The notes beneath the pieces were generated by a model. The model did not search any database. It had not been told where the DNA came from and was given only the letters and a program-made list of their open reading frames with translations. From assembly GCF_002257565.1 (NCBI RefSeq), contig NZ_CP022736.1:4774001-4838000 (forward strand): a DNA stretch of 64,000 nucleotides, written 5' to 3'. The stretch is from Herbaspirillum sp. meg3. GTDB taxonomy: Bacteria; Pseudomonadota; Gammaproteobacteria; Burkholderiales; Burkholderiaceae_D. Both the position numbers and the translations under genes were made by a program. Shown here piece by piece: positions 47,844 through 56,679 of this stretch (positions are counted from its first letter, which is position 1; every line of letters starts with the position of its first letter).

Positions 47844-48674
47844 TCAGCTTTGATTCAGTTGCGCGCGCAAGGAGGCAAACACGTCCGCTGTTTCCGGACG
47901 CACGCCGCGCCATATAAAGAATGCCTCCGCCGCCTGCTCCACCAGCATGCCCAGACCGTCGCGTGCGACAGCGCCGTGGCGCGCGGCAAACTCCATGAAT
48001 ACCGTCGGCTGCTTGCCGTACATCATGTCGTAAGCCAGTGTTGTCGCCTCAGCTGTACGCGAAAAAACACTCACGGGAATCGGCGGCACGTCAGCGGCGA
48101 GACTGGCAGACGTCGCGTTGATCACCACATCGAAGGCACCGGTCAGCTGTGCATATTCTGCTGCGACCAGATTGCCGTACTCGGCAAACTGCGTCGCCAA
48201 CTCCTGCGCTTTGGCGTGCGTGCGATTGGCTAATACCAGCTCGGCAGGCTTTTGTTCAAGCAAAGGCAGCAAGGCGCCGCGCGAGGCACCGCCGGCGCCA
48301 AGCAGCAGAACGCGCTTACCGGCCAGCGTGACACCGGCGTTCTGGACAATATCCACCACCAATCCTGCGCCATCCGTGTTGTCGCCGAGGATACTGCCGC
48401 CTTCAAATTTGAGCGTATTGACTGCACCTGCCAGGCGCGCGCGATCGGTTAAGCGATCAGCCAGCGCATGCGCTTCGAGCTTGAAAGGCACGGTGACGTT
48501 GGCCCCTTTGCCGCCATTGGCGATGAAAACCTTGACTGCCGCCTTGAAACCTTGCAGCGGTGCCAGCAGACGCTCATAGCTCAGTTGCTGCGCAGTCTGC
48601 AATGCAAACTGTGCGTGGATTTCAGGCGACTTGCTGTGGGCAATCGGATTGCCGATGACGACGTATGCATCCAT
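47844..48674 (-). CDS. aroE: Shikimate dehydrogenase
   Basis: NADP-dependent reduction of dehydroshikimate, 276 aa. Substrate site VIGNPIAHSKSPEIHAQFA and the catalytic Lys region KGANVTVPFKLEAHALADR; cofactor site LLGAGGASRGALLPL with NRTHAKA, whose Arg suits NADP. Ends with GLGMLVEQAAEAFFIWRGVRP. Follows the TonB-like gene by seven bases. Its pathway partner aroQ is at 55.7 kb. Confidence 0.95.
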   Translation of the reverse strand: MDAYVVIGNPIAHSKSPEIHAQFALQTAQQLSYERLLAPLQGFKAAVKVFIANGGKGANVTVPFKLEAHALADRLTDRARLAGAVNTLKFEGGSILGDNTDGAGLVVDIVQNAGVTLAGKRVLLLGAGGASRGALLPLLEQKPAELVLANRTHAKAQELATQFAEYGNLVAAEYAQLTGAFDVVINATSASLAADVPPIPVSVFSRTAEATTLAYDMMYGKQPTVFMEFAARHGAVARDGLGMLVEQAAEAFFIWRGVRPETADVFASLRAQLNQS

Positions 48675-48681
48675 TTTCTTA

Positions 48682-49575
48682 TCAGCGTGAGCTGCTCATG
48701 TCAGTCTGCAAAGTTTCTTCGTGCGTAAAACGAAAACGGGTGATGATTTCCCAGATATCGTCCTTGCTGGTCGTGCGCATGTTGTCCGGAAAACGCCCGA
48801 ACGGTGCCGAACGCCGGACGATCGCCAGTGCCGCACTGTCGAGTGCAGCGTTGCCGGAACCGCGCTCGATACGCACGCCGCCTTCCTTATCGTAAATCGT
48901 GCCATCCTGGAAAACCGGAATGTAAATCACCAGTTCGCCGTACAGCTTCTTGCCGTCCCGCTGCGGAAAATTGAGCGTGCCGAGCCGCTCGATTTTTTCC
49001 TGCATGGCCTTGTAATACAAAGCGTAGCCAGCCTCACGGGTACGCGCAGTGATCTGCGTCTTCTTCGGCCGCTTATTGTATTCCTCAATGTTCTTGGCGA
49101 CTTCGGCTTCCATGCGCGCCACCGCCTTGGCGGTGTCCAGCAAGTCCTTGGCATTGATCTGCGGCGTGACTTCTTTCGGTTTTTCGCGCTCCGGCGTGGC
49201 GACGGTCTGCGTGGTCTTGTTCATCTGCGACAGAATCTTCTGCTGCTGCGCTTCCAGTTCAGCCACCTTGCGCTGCGCTGCCTTGACGCTGTCGCCATTC
49301 TCGACCTTGCGCATATCCGGCAGCGGCGACTTGGCGCGGCCTTCGTTGGCGTTGCCGCCGCCATCCAGGTTTGCCTGCGCAATAGCGTCGGCCTTGACCG
49401 GCGCCTTGTCGTGCTTGGCGTTGACCAGAATCACTTCCAGCCCCGGATCGGCAGGCTTGAGCCTGAACGCATCCGGCGCGGCGAAATGCACACCCAGCAA
49501 GATCGCGTGGATCACCACGGAACCGGCCAGAGCGATAGTCAGGAAGCGATTGTCGGCAAAAGATTTCACAGGCAC
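48682..49575 (-). CDS. TonB-family energy-transducing protein
   Basis: Periplasm-spanning protein of about 297 aa from a GTG at 49575. One N-terminal membrane helix (FLTIALAGSVVIHAILLGVHFA), a charged, Gln/Lys-rich coiled-coil middle, and a C-terminal TonB domain (GELVIYIPVFQDGTIYDKEGGVRIERGSGNAALDSAALAIVRRSAPFGRFP). Couples inner-membrane energy to outer-membrane receptors or to an envelope complex. There is no in-frame ATG between the RNase-gene stop and the membrane helix; ATG at 49656 would overlap that gene by 41 bases. TAAAAT (49596-49601) may be a local -10. Confidence 0.83.
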   Translation of the reverse strand: MPVKSFADNRFLTIALAGSVVIHAILLGVHFAAPDAFRLKPADPGLEVILVNAKHDKAPVKADAIAQANLDGGGNANEGRAKSPLPDMRKVENGDSVKAAQRKVAELEAQQQKILSQMNKTTQTVATPEREKPKEVTPQINAKDLLDTAKAVARMEAEVAKNIEEYNKRPKKTQITARTREAGYALYYKAMQEKIERLGTLNFPQRDGKKLYGELVIYIPVFQDGTIYDKEGGVRIERGSGNAALDSAALAIVRRSAPFGRFPDNMRTTSKDDIWEIITRFRFTHEETLQTDMSSSR

Positions 49576-49615
49576 ATCAATAGATGAAAAACGCGATTTT
49601 ACGCCAAAGCCAGGG

Positions 49616-51691
49616 TCATTCCGCAGCCGGGACAGGGGTGGCGCCGGCTGTCTCATCGCCGGCACTATTCTCGGCCGACTCTTCTGTACCTTCAGCCGCT
49701 GCCTCGGCGTCTTCCACCGCAGCATCTTCCATGCCTTGCAACATCGCTTCGTCTTCGTCGTCCATCGGCTCGGCGTCAGCAGGCTGCTGCGCAGTCGGAA
49801 TCTCCAGCAAGCGTGCCTCGACGGTCAGATCGACTTCATCCCAGCGCAGCAGATCCAACTTGACCTGCAAACCACGTGCAACCTGCGGCATGCCCGGCAA
49901 GCGAATCACCAGAGGAATGTCGACCAGACGCAAAATCTCGTCCTTCAGCACCACGGCATCGACCTGTCGCGCCTGTTCTTGCGCCAGCCAGCGCAGGCAC
50001 CAGTAGCGCTCCATCCCGGACTGGAAGTCGGCGTAGCCGGAGTAGGCAGAATCGAACGCCGACACGATGGCGAACAAATCAGCGTCGCGCGGCTTGAACG
50101 GTGCCGCCAGTGGCGCGGTGACGCCATGCTCCAGGCACGCCAGGATCTGCCATTGATTGACCAGATCGGTATAGCGGCGCAGCGGCGAAGTACTCCATGC
50201 ATATTGATCGACGCCGAGGCCCTGATGGGGCGCGGCGTGCGTCACCATGCGCACTTGCATCTTGGCGGCCCAGCCACCGGCTCCGCCGCCTTGTGCGCGG
50301 TAGATGCCCGGCACGCCATGGTCGGCCATGAACTTGCCCCAGGTGCTGTTGGCGAAGATCATCAGTTCGGCGACGATCTTGTCCAGTGGTGCACCGCGCT
50401 TGCGGCGCGTGATCGTGACGACATCGTTGTCGACATAGAAGTTGAAATCGACGCGGTTGTTCTGTTCCGGACGCAGGCCGAAACTCTCGCGCTTGGCCAT
50501 GCGGCCTCGCTCCAGCACTTGCACCCATTGCCACAGCAAGCTGATGTCGTCCTTGTGCGGATACTCGCCGCTGTTGTTGGCCAGCGCTTCTTCCGTGACC
50601 AGCGCATCCAGATCGTTGTGGCGCAGGTTAGCGGAAATCGGCACGATCTCGGCGCGCGTCTCGGTGGAGATCACGCTCCAGTCGGATGGGTCGAGCGTCG
50701 CGTAGAGCGACAAGGCCGGGCAGTTCTTGCCTTCGTCGAGCGTAAACGCTTCGACCAGCGAATCGGGCAGCATGGTGATTTTTTCACCGGGCATGTAAAC
50801 CGTCGACATGCGCTGGCGCGCCATGGCATCGATCGCATCGTCGCGCTTGATGCCCAGACCCGGTGCAGCGATATGGATGCCGACGCGCACGTTGCCGTCA
50901 GCCAGTTTGACAACCGACAAGGCATCGTCGATTTCGGTCGTGGTGACATCATCGATGGAGAAGGCCTGCACATCCGCCAGCGGCAAATCGGCAGGCACGG
51001 ATGGAATTTTCACCTCAGGGAAACCGCTGCCCTTGGGGAAAAACTCAAACAGGAACTTGGCGTAATGCAGGTCCTTCGGCGACGCCAGGCCACCGGTCGA
51101 CAGCATCAGGCGCTGCGGCGTGGTTTGCAATTCTCTGCAGGCGGCGTCGAGCGCCTTGAATTCAATACCGTTCTTGTCGGGACGGAACAGCAATTGCAGC
51201 GCCATTGGTTTGAAAGAGTCCGGCAATTTTCCGGCCTTCAACTCTTCGACATACTGCGCCTGCACCAGCGCTTGCTGTTTCTTCTTTTCGATACCGGCCA
51301 GCGCGGCTTGCAACGAAGCCTGCGGCGCAGCTTTATAACGTCCTTTTCCCTTGCGGTAAAAATAAATCGGCGACGAATGCAGGCGCAGCAGCAAGCCGGC
51401 AGCCTCATGCGGCAACGGGGCATGTCCGAAATATTCCGTCCCCAGCTCGGCAAAGCCAAACTCGTCTTCACCCGCGACTTCCCACAGAAAATCGAGGTCG
51501 ATGTCCTGCGCGATGACCTGCGCGTCTTCCAGCAACTTGGCCGGGCTCGGCGAGGCGAACTGCAGCATCACGTCCTTGGACTTGACCTTGCTGCGCTTGC
51601 CCGATGCCATTTCGACCTGATAGGCCTCACCTTGCTGCGACAGCACGGTGCCAGCCTTGAAATCACCGGATTCTTCAAAAAATAAATTCAT
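49616..51691 (-). CDS. RNase II/R family exoribonuclease (RNB domain)
   Basis: 691 aa. N-terminal small domain, then the RNB catalytic domain (about 235-540) with the metal-binding pattern FSIDDVTTTEIDDALSV, VGIHIAAPGLGI, and the helix YAWSTSPLRRYTDLVNQ. The last ~60 residues are a low-complexity acidic tail (Glu/Asp/Ala). RNB proteins degrade RNA 3'-5' processively; this shorter betaproteobacterial type lacks a clear S1 domain. Ten bases after ubiC; the C-terminal end precedes tonB by 40 bases. Confidence 0.9.
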   Translation of the reverse strand: MNLFFEESGDFKAGTVLSQQGEAYQVEMASGKRSKVKSKDVMLQFASPSPAKLLEDAQVIAQDIDLDFLWEVAGEDEFGFAELGTEYFGHAPLPHEAAGLLLRLHSSPIYFYRKGKGRYKAAPQASLQAALAGIEKKKQQALVQAQYVEELKAGKLPDSFKPMALQLLFRPDKNGIEFKALDAACRELQTTPQRLMLSTGGLASPKDLHYAKFLFEFFPKGSGFPEVKIPSVPADLPLADVQAFSIDDVTTTEIDDALSVVKLADGNVRVGIHIAAPGLGIKRDDAIDAMARQRMSTVYMPGEKITMLPDSLVEAFTLDEGKNCPALSLYATLDPSDWSVISTETRAEIVPISANLRHNDLDALVTEEALANNSGEYPHKDDISLLWQWVQVLERGRMAKRESFGLRPEQNNRVDFNFYVDNDVVTITRRKRGAPLDKIVAELMIFANSTWGKFMADHGVPGIYRAQGGGAGGWAAKMQVRMVTHAAPHQGLGVDQYAWSTSPLRRYTDLVNQWQILACLEHGVTAPLAAPFKPRDADLFAIVSAFDSAYSGYADFQSGMERYWCLRWLAQEQARQVDAVVLKDEILRLVDIPLVIRLPGMPQVARGLQVKLDLLRWDEVDLTVEARLLEIPTAQQPADAEPMDDEDEAMLQGMEDAAVEDAEAAAEGTEESAENSAGDETAGATPVPAAE

Positions 51692-51701
51692 CGATTGTTA
51701 C

Positions 51702-52271
51702 TTACATATTCAATGCCATCAGCGTGCTGAGGGCGGGTAAAAAAACATCGGTCACCAGCATGACGCTGCCGTGACGACGAAACAGAGAGCGGCGCGCATA
51801 CAAAGGCTGCAGCGGCGGCTGAGAATGAAGATCAAGCGCCTGGCATACACGGCGCACCAGCGGATGACCCGCGTGCAGACGGGCATATTGAATCGGCGCG
51901 CGCGTCACCAGCGGATCGGAAAACAAACTGCCGCCCAGCGGTCGATTGCCCAGACGGCGAAAAAAAGGCCAGGCCGCTGCCGATGCCAGCGGTGTGACCG
52001 TATGACCGAACAGCACCGGATGGCCGTCGCAGTGCAAGATGACGTCGCGCTCTTCGACCGCCTCGCGCGGGGTCAGTCCGAGCAATCCGCATTCATCCTG
52101 CAAGGCATTGCCGGGACGCTGGCGCAGACGCTGCACGCGCAGCGCGTCGCAACGCGCACGCAACTTGAAAGTCATCGAGCCGGGGTCAGCCAGCCATTGC
52201 CGTAACAGCGGTCCGGCCTGCACTGCATTCGGATGGTCGAACCAGCGCGCACGGCCAAGCAGCTTCTCCAT
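51702..52271 (-). CDS. ubiC: Chorismate pyruvate-lyase
   Basis: Makes 4-hydroxybenzoate from chorismate for ubiquinone, 189 aa. LLRQWLADPGSMTFKLRARC matches the UbiC N-terminus, and EERDVILHCDGHPVLFGHTV and RLGNRPLGGSLFSDP match its core; Arg and Glu active-site positions appear present. The TGATG arrangement overlaps the yqiA stop by one base, so the genes are translationally coupled. The C-terminus RRSLFRRHGSVMLVTDVFLPAL is typical. Confidence 0.87.
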   Translation of the reverse strand: MEKLLGRARWFDHPNAVQAGPLLRQWLADPGSMTFKLRARCDALRVQRLRQRPGNALQDECGLLGLTPREAVEERDVILHCDGHPVLFGHTVTPLASAAAWPFFRRLGNRPLGGSLFSDPLVTRAPIQYARLHAGHPLVRRVCQALDLHSQPPLQPLYARRSLFRRHGSVMLVTDVFLPALSTLMALNM

Positions 52272-52924
52272 CAGCTTAGTGCCTCATCGCCGGCTTGCAA
52301 GCTGTTCGGCGGATTCAATGGATTCAATGGATTCAAAGGCTCTACCTCCACACCGCAAAACGCCAGCACTTCGTCGGCATAGTCGGCGAATTCGCTGATG
52401 CCATGGTCGCTTCCTTCGATCACGATTTGCTTCGCGCCGGGGTAATGCGCCGTCATCTCGCGCCAATCCAGCACTTCGTCGCCGGTCGCGGCGATCAGGA
52501 AGTAGCGCTCCGGACGGGTAATCTTGTCCACGGTCAATGCGCGCAACTCATCGATGTAGGCGTGCTTGAATTCAAAAGGCTCGTCGGAGTGGTATTGCGT
52601 CGTGACGCCGACGTAAGACTCCAGATCGCGTGGCGGTTTGACGGCCGGATTGAGCAAGACCGCGCGGCAACCCAGATGCTCCGCCAGCCAGGTCGCATAA
52701 AAACCACCCAGCGACGAGCCGACCACCGTCAGTTGCTCCACAGGAAACTGCTGCGCGGATTGTTCAACATAATCCAGCGCCAGCTTGATCGCAGCAGCTG
52801 GCGAAGCCGGCAATTGCGGGCAGTAATATTCCGGCAGACGTCCCAGCGCCTGCAAACGTTCGGCCATGTAACGCGCCTTGAACGATTGTGGCGACGAGCG
52901 AAAGCCGTGCAGATACAAAATCAT
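52271..52924 (-). CDS. YqiA/YcfP-type alpha/beta-hydrolase esterase
   Basis: 217 aa. N-terminal ILYLHGFRSSPQSFKA, nucleophile elbow VVGSSLGGFYATWLA (Ser), acidic region and final His in GSDHGISEFADYADEVLAF. These make a complete catalytic triad. Family members are esterases of unknown natural substrate. The C-terminal tail contains Pro-Leu-Asn repeats from three tandem copies of a 9-base unit (52312-52340). Overlaps mpl by four bases at its start and ubiC by one at its end. Confidence 0.88.
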   Translation of the reverse strand: MILYLHGFRSSPQSFKARYMAERLQALGRLPEYYCPQLPASPAAAIKLALDYVEQSAQQFPVEQLTVVGSSLGGFYATWLAEHLGCRAVLLNPAVKPPRDLESYVGVTTQYHSDEPFEFKHAYIDELRALTVDKITRPERYFLIAATGDEVLDWREMTAHYPGAKQIVIEGSDHGISEFADYADEVLAFCGVEVEPLNPLNPLNPPNSLQAGDEALS

Positions 52925-54333
52925 GCGAGCGCGTCCAGCAGCTTCTGATGGACGCCGCCGAAGCCGCCGTTGCTCATGACCAGAACATGGTCGCCCGGAC
53001 GTGCGGCCTGCTTGATCGCCTGCACCAGCGCGCCAAGGTCGTCGAACGCCTGCGCCTTGTCACCCAACGGCGACAGCGCTTGCGCCAGATCCCAACCCAA
53101 TGCTTCCTTGCCGCTGCCCTTGGCGCCGTAGCCGAACACCAGGTCGGCCTCGGTCAGGCTGGCGGGCAAGGCGTCTTTCATGGTGCCTAGCTTCATCGTA
53201 TTGGAACGCGGCTCCAGCACGGCGAGGATGCGCCCGCCGCCATCCTTGCCAACCTTCTTGCGCAGACCGGCGACCGTGGTGGTGATGGCGGTCGGGTGAT
53301 GGGCAAAGTCGTCGTAGACGGCGATGTTGTTGACGGTGCCGCGCAACTCCATGCGGCGCTTGACGTTTTCAAACTTTTCCAGCGCGGCGATCGCCTGCGC
53401 TGCCGGCACGCCGACATGGCGCGCGGCGGCAATTGCCGCCAGCGCATTCATGCGATTGTGTTCGCCGGTCAGCGACCACTGCACGGTGCCTTGCGGCTCG
53501 CCGTTGAAGACGACGACGAAACTGCCGTCGTCGTGGGTCTTGAGCGACCAGCCATTTTCTCCGGCCTCTACGCCGAAATTCTCGTGCTCGCTCCAGCAAC
53601 CGCGTGCGATCACACGCTCCAGGGCAGGCTCGCGGCCGTTGACTATGAGACGGCCAATGCCGGGCACGGTACGCACCAGATGGTGGAATTGTGTCTCGAT
53701 GGCAGTCAGATCCGGAAAGATGTCGGCGTGATCGTATTCCAGATTGTTCAGGATCGCGGTCTTGGCGTGGTAGTGCACGAACTTGCTGCGCTTGTCGAAG
53801 AAGGCGGTGTCGTATTCATCGGCTTCGATGACGAAGAAGATGGAGTCTTCCTTTTTGCCATTCTGGTTTTTGTCATCCTTGCCTGACAAGCGTGCGGAAA
53901 TACCGAAGTTCATCGGCACGCCACCGATCAGGAAGCCGGGCGCATAGCCGCAGTCCTCCAGAATCCAGGCCAGCATGGCGGACGTCGTCGTCTTGCCGTG
54001 CGTACCCGCGACGGCGAGCACCCATTTGTCCTGCAGGATGTGATTGCCCATCCATTCCGGCCCCGACACATAAGGCAAGCCGCGATTGAGGATTTCCTCC
54101 ATCAGCGGATTGCCGCGCGACACCACATTGCCGATGACAAACAGATCAGGTTGCAGCTTGACTTGCTCGGGATCAAAACCCTGGATCAACTCGATCCCCT
54201 GAGCTTCCAGCTGTGTGCTCATGGGGGGGTAGACATTGGCGTCGCATCCGGTGACCTTGTGACCGGCTTCTTTCGCCAGTACCGCCAGGCCTCCCATGAA
54301 GGTGCCGCAAATGCCGAGGATATGAATATGCAT
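52921..54333 (-). CDS. mpl: UDP-MurNAc:tripeptide ligase (Mpl)
   Basis: Recycles murein tripeptide by ligating it to UDP-MurNAc, 470 aa. The start MHIHILGICGTFMGGLAVLAK at 54333 is the family N-terminus. ATP loop VAGTHGKTTTSAML, IEADEYDTAFFDKRSKF, LNNLEYDHADIFPD, GEHNRMNALAA and VYDDFAHHPTAI are all conserved Mur-ligase blocks. An insert KDDKNQNGKKED is unusual but lies in a loop. First gene of the minus-strand block; divergent from the gene at 54422. Confidence 0.94.
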   Translation of the reverse strand: MHIHILGICGTFMGGLAVLAKEAGHKVTGCDANVYPPMSTQLEAQGIELIQGFDPEQVKLQPDLFVIGNVVSRGNPLMEEILNRGLPYVSGPEWMGNHILQDKWVLAVAGTHGKTTTSAMLAWILEDCGYAPGFLIGGVPMNFGISARLSGKDDKNQNGKKEDSIFFVIEADEYDTAFFDKRSKFVHYHAKTAILNNLEYDHADIFPDLTAIETQFHHLVRTVPGIGRLIVNGREPALERVIARGCWSEHENFGVEAGENGWSLKTHDDGSFVVVFNGEPQGTVQWSLTGEHNRMNALAAIAAARHVGVPAAQAIAALEKFENVKRRMELRGTVNNIAVYDDFAHHPTAITTTVAGLRKKVGKDGGGRILAVLEPRSNTMKLGTMKDALPASLTEADLVFGYGAKGSGKEALGWDLAQALSPLGDKAQAFDDLGALVQAIKQAARPGDHVLVMSNGGFGGVHQKLLDALA

Positions 54334-54421
54334 AGTGAATCTTGATAAGGAATCCCGAGATTTTACCTGAGCCGACAAGGGTCGACGGCGATATCTGCGG
54401 GCTCGGGTTATTATTGCGGCC

Positions 54422-55051
54422 ATGCATCAGACCGACATCGAACTCTTACGCTCAGAAATCGCCTCCGCGGCAGCCCGCATGATTGCCGAGGACGGCGCCG
54501 ACTACGCCACCGCCAAGCGCAAGGCGGCGCGCCAGATTCTGGGCGACAACAAGACGCGCGGCGACATCCTGCCGGATAACGCGCAGATCGAAGAAGAAGT
54601 CCGCCTGTATAACGAGCTGTTCTTCGGCGACACCCAGCCTGCCCGTTTATTGCATTTGCGCCAACTGGCGGTGCAATTGATGGAGGAACTCGCGCGCTTC
54701 AATCCCTATCTGACCGGGGCGGTGCTCAATGGCACGGCCGGCGAGCACTCCGACATCCATTTGCAATTATTTACATCGAGCGCAAAAGACGTCGAAATTT
54801 ATCTCTTGAACAAGAATATCAACTTCGATGTCAGCGAAAGCCCCCATTTCAAGAGCAGCCACAAGGGCGGCCACGAACCGGTGGAGACGCTGAGCTATCT
54901 GCTGCCGCAACGCGGTGCCGCGCCGGAAGGGGTACACCTGGCGGTGTATGATGTCGACGACTTGCGCGGCGGCATCAGAACGTCTGCCGGCAAACGCGCC
55001 GAACGCGCTGATATCGATGCGGTACGCCGCCTGATCATGGAAGAAAGCTGA
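54422..55051 (+). CDS. Conserved protein of unknown function, possibly nucleotidyltransferase-like
   Basis: 209 aa. The N-terminal third is helical and charged (RSEIASAAARMIAEDGADYATAKRKAARQILGD). The middle reads LTGAVLNGTAGEHSDIHLQLF followed by KDVEIYLLNKNINFDV, reminiscent of minimal nucleotidyltransferases (Gly-Thr, then SDI-x-L), but the second acidic residue of the metal pair is His here and the spacing is shorter. The C-terminus is RAERADIDAVRRLIMEES. It overlaps the next gene, a TlpA-type thioredoxin, by one base (TGATG). I do not recognise an assigned family; function unknown. Confidence 0.75.
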   Translation: MHQTDIELLRSEIASAAARMIAEDGADYATAKRKAARQILGDNKTRGDILPDNAQIEEEVRLYNELFFGDTQPARLLHLRQLAVQLMEELARFNPYLTGAVLNGTAGEHSDIHLQLFTSSAKDVEIYLLNKNINFDVSESPHFKSSHKGGHEPVETLSYLLPQRGAAPEGVHLAVYDVDDLRGGIRTSAGKRAERADIDAVRRLIMEES

Positions 55052-55584
55052 TGAAGACGCGAAACATATTTTTGTTTGTTCTGGTTGCCGCCATCGCTGC
55101 CGGCGTCGGCATGTATACCAGCCACAAACAAAGCCAGCCGGCACCACAGACGCCTGAAGCGAAAGCCGTCGCCAACCTGTTCGCGCAGACCATGCCCGAC
55201 GCCGCCGGCAAACCGCAGGCCTTGTCACAATGGAAAGGCAAGCCGCTCATCATCAATTTCTGGGCCACCTGGTGCGCACCGTGTGTAGAAGAAATGCCTG
55301 AACTGGCAGCGCTGCAGGCCGAAGTCGCCCCGGTGCAAATTATCGGCATCGGCGTCGATTCCCAGGAGAACATCGCCCAGTTTGCAGAAAAATTCCATAT
55401 CTATTATCCTCTCTACGTTGCCGGGACCGGTGCCACCGATCTGCTGCGGCAGTTCGGCAATCAAGCCGGCGGCCTCCCCTTCACGGTCTTGGTGGGACTG
55501 GACGGAAACCTCAAAAAGGTCTATCTTGGGCGCCTGAATTTTGATGAGCTGCGCCGCGATCTCGCCTCCTTCAAAAACATGTAA
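55051..55584 (+). CDS. TlpA-family thiol:disulfide protein
   Basis: 177 aa with an N-terminal hydrophobic segment (residues 5-22) that acts as leader or anchor. The thioredoxin fold holds NFWATWCAPCVEEMPELAALQ with the active CxxC, GIGVDSQENIAQFAEKF and the cis-Pro segment GGLPFTVLVG. TlpA/ResA proteins reduce periplasmic disulfides, for example in cytochrome maturation. Translationally coupled to the preceding unknown gene. Confidence 0.92.
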   Translation: MKTRNIFLFVLVAAIAAGVGMYTSHKQSQPAPQTPEAKAVANLFAQTMPDAAGKPQALSQWKGKPLIINFWATWCAPCVEEMPELAALQAEVAPVQIIGIGVDSQENIAQFAEKFHIYYPLYVAGTGATDLLRQFGNQAGGLPFTVLVGLDGNLKKVYLGRLNFDELRRDLASFKNM

Positions 55585-55659
55585 ATAAAGTTTTTCTTGC
55601 CAAATGAAGGCATTTGACGGCAAAATGCGCGCATCGTCGTCAAACGGAGCTTTATCTCC

Positions 55660-56097
55660 ATGGCAATAAACCTTCTCCTCCTCAATGGACCCAACCTGAA
55701 TTTGCTGGGCACCCGGGAGCCTGAAGTCTACGGATCAACCACCCTGGCAGACATCGAGCAACGCGCGGCTTTGCAGGCCGGCAAAGCCGGTGCGACGCTT
55801 AACGCCTTTCAAAGCAACCATGAAGGCGCGCTCATTGATCGCATTCATGCCGCCAGGAAAGAAGGCGTCGATGCCATCGTGATCAATCCGGGCGGCTTGA
55901 CGCACACCAGCGTGGCCTTGCGCGACGCGTTGGCCGGTGTGGCGATTCCGTTTGTGGAAGTACATATTTCCAATATTCATCAGCGCGAAGAATTTCGCCA
56001 TTTTTCTTACCTGTCCGGTATTGCCAAGGCTGTGTTGTGCGGCTTCGGCGTCGAAGGCTACCGTCTGGCAATTGATTATCTGCTCCAGCAGCCATAA
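55660..56097 (+). CDS. aroQ: Type II 3-dehydroquinate dehydratase
   Basis: Third step of the shikimate pathway, 145 aa, dodecameric family. LLLLNGPNLNLLGTREPEVYGSTTL includes the catalytic Tyr region; INPGGLTHTSVALRDAL and VEVHISNIHQREEFR carry the conserved Asn, His and Arg. A candidate promoter is TTGCCA (55597-55602) with CAAAAT (55621-55626), spacing 18. aroQ-accB-accC order is common in this group. Confidence 0.96.
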   Translation: MAINLLLLNGPNLNLLGTREPEVYGSTTLADIEQRAALQAGKAGATLNAFQSNHEGALIDRIHAARKEGVDAIVINPGGLTHTSVALRDALAGVAIPFVEVHISNIHQREEFRHFSYLSGIAKAVLCGFGVEGYRLAIDYLLQQP

Positions 56098-56200
56098 GGA
56101 CTCCACCCCGATTTTCTGGTCAGCATCGCCGCGTGGCGTCAGGCATGAGGCGTTGCTGACCTAATTAACTTGTTATATCTATTACTACTGAGGAATTCAC

Positions 56201-56665
56201 ATGGATTTACGGAAACTCAAAACCTTGATCGATCTGGTCGCTGAATCGGATATCGAGGAGCTGGAAGTCACCGAAGGCGAGAGCAAGGTTCGCATCGTCA
56301 AGTCGTCGGCGACGCCGCAAAATCAAGTCGTGATGATGCAACCGCAAGCTGCTTATCCGCAAACCATGCAAGCCGGCGCCGCTCCTGCGCCTGTCGCTGC
56401 TCCGGTTGCTGCAGCACCAGCCGCGCCTGAAGGCCACATCGTCAAATCGCCGATGGTCGGCACCTTCTACCGCTCCTCCGCTCCGGGCGCTCCGGCATTC
56501 GTCGAAGTCGGCAAGGAAGTCAAAGAAGGCGACACCATCTGCATCATCGAAGCAATGAAGCTGTTGAACGAAATCGACGCCGACAAAGCCGGCGTGATCA
56601 AGCAAATCCTGGTTGAAAACGGTCAGCCGGTCGAATTCGGCCAACCACTGTTCGTAATCGGCTAA
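56201..56665 (+). CDS. accB: Biotin carboxyl carrier protein of acetyl-CoA carboxylase
   Basis: 154 aa. N-terminal helix MDLRKLKTLIDLVAESDIEELEVTEGES, a Pro/Ala-rich linker (about 50-75) and a biotinyl domain with the CIIEAMKLLNEI motif, whose Lys is biotinylated, and the GTFYRSSAPGAPAFVEVGKEV thumb region. Supplies carboxybiotin for fatty-acid synthesis. Followed by accC after 167 bases that hold a predicted structured RNA. Confidence 0.97.
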   Translation: MDLRKLKTLIDLVAESDIEELEVTEGESKVRIVKSSATPQNQVVMMQPQAAYPQTMQAGAAPAPVAAPVAAAPAAPEGHIVKSPMVGTFYRSSAPGAPAFVEVGKEVKEGDTICIIEAMKLLNEIDADKAGVIKQILVENGQPVEFGQPLFVIG

Positions 56666-56679
56666 ATCCTGCCAGAATG

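Noticed and set aside
49049..51685. An 878-codon open frame on the plus strand opposite the RNase gene
   Set aside because: It is antisense to a complete RNB-family enzyme. High GC with strong third-position bias leaves long antisense frames open; the translation has no recognisable domain. The same applies to long frames opposite valS, thiC and purH.
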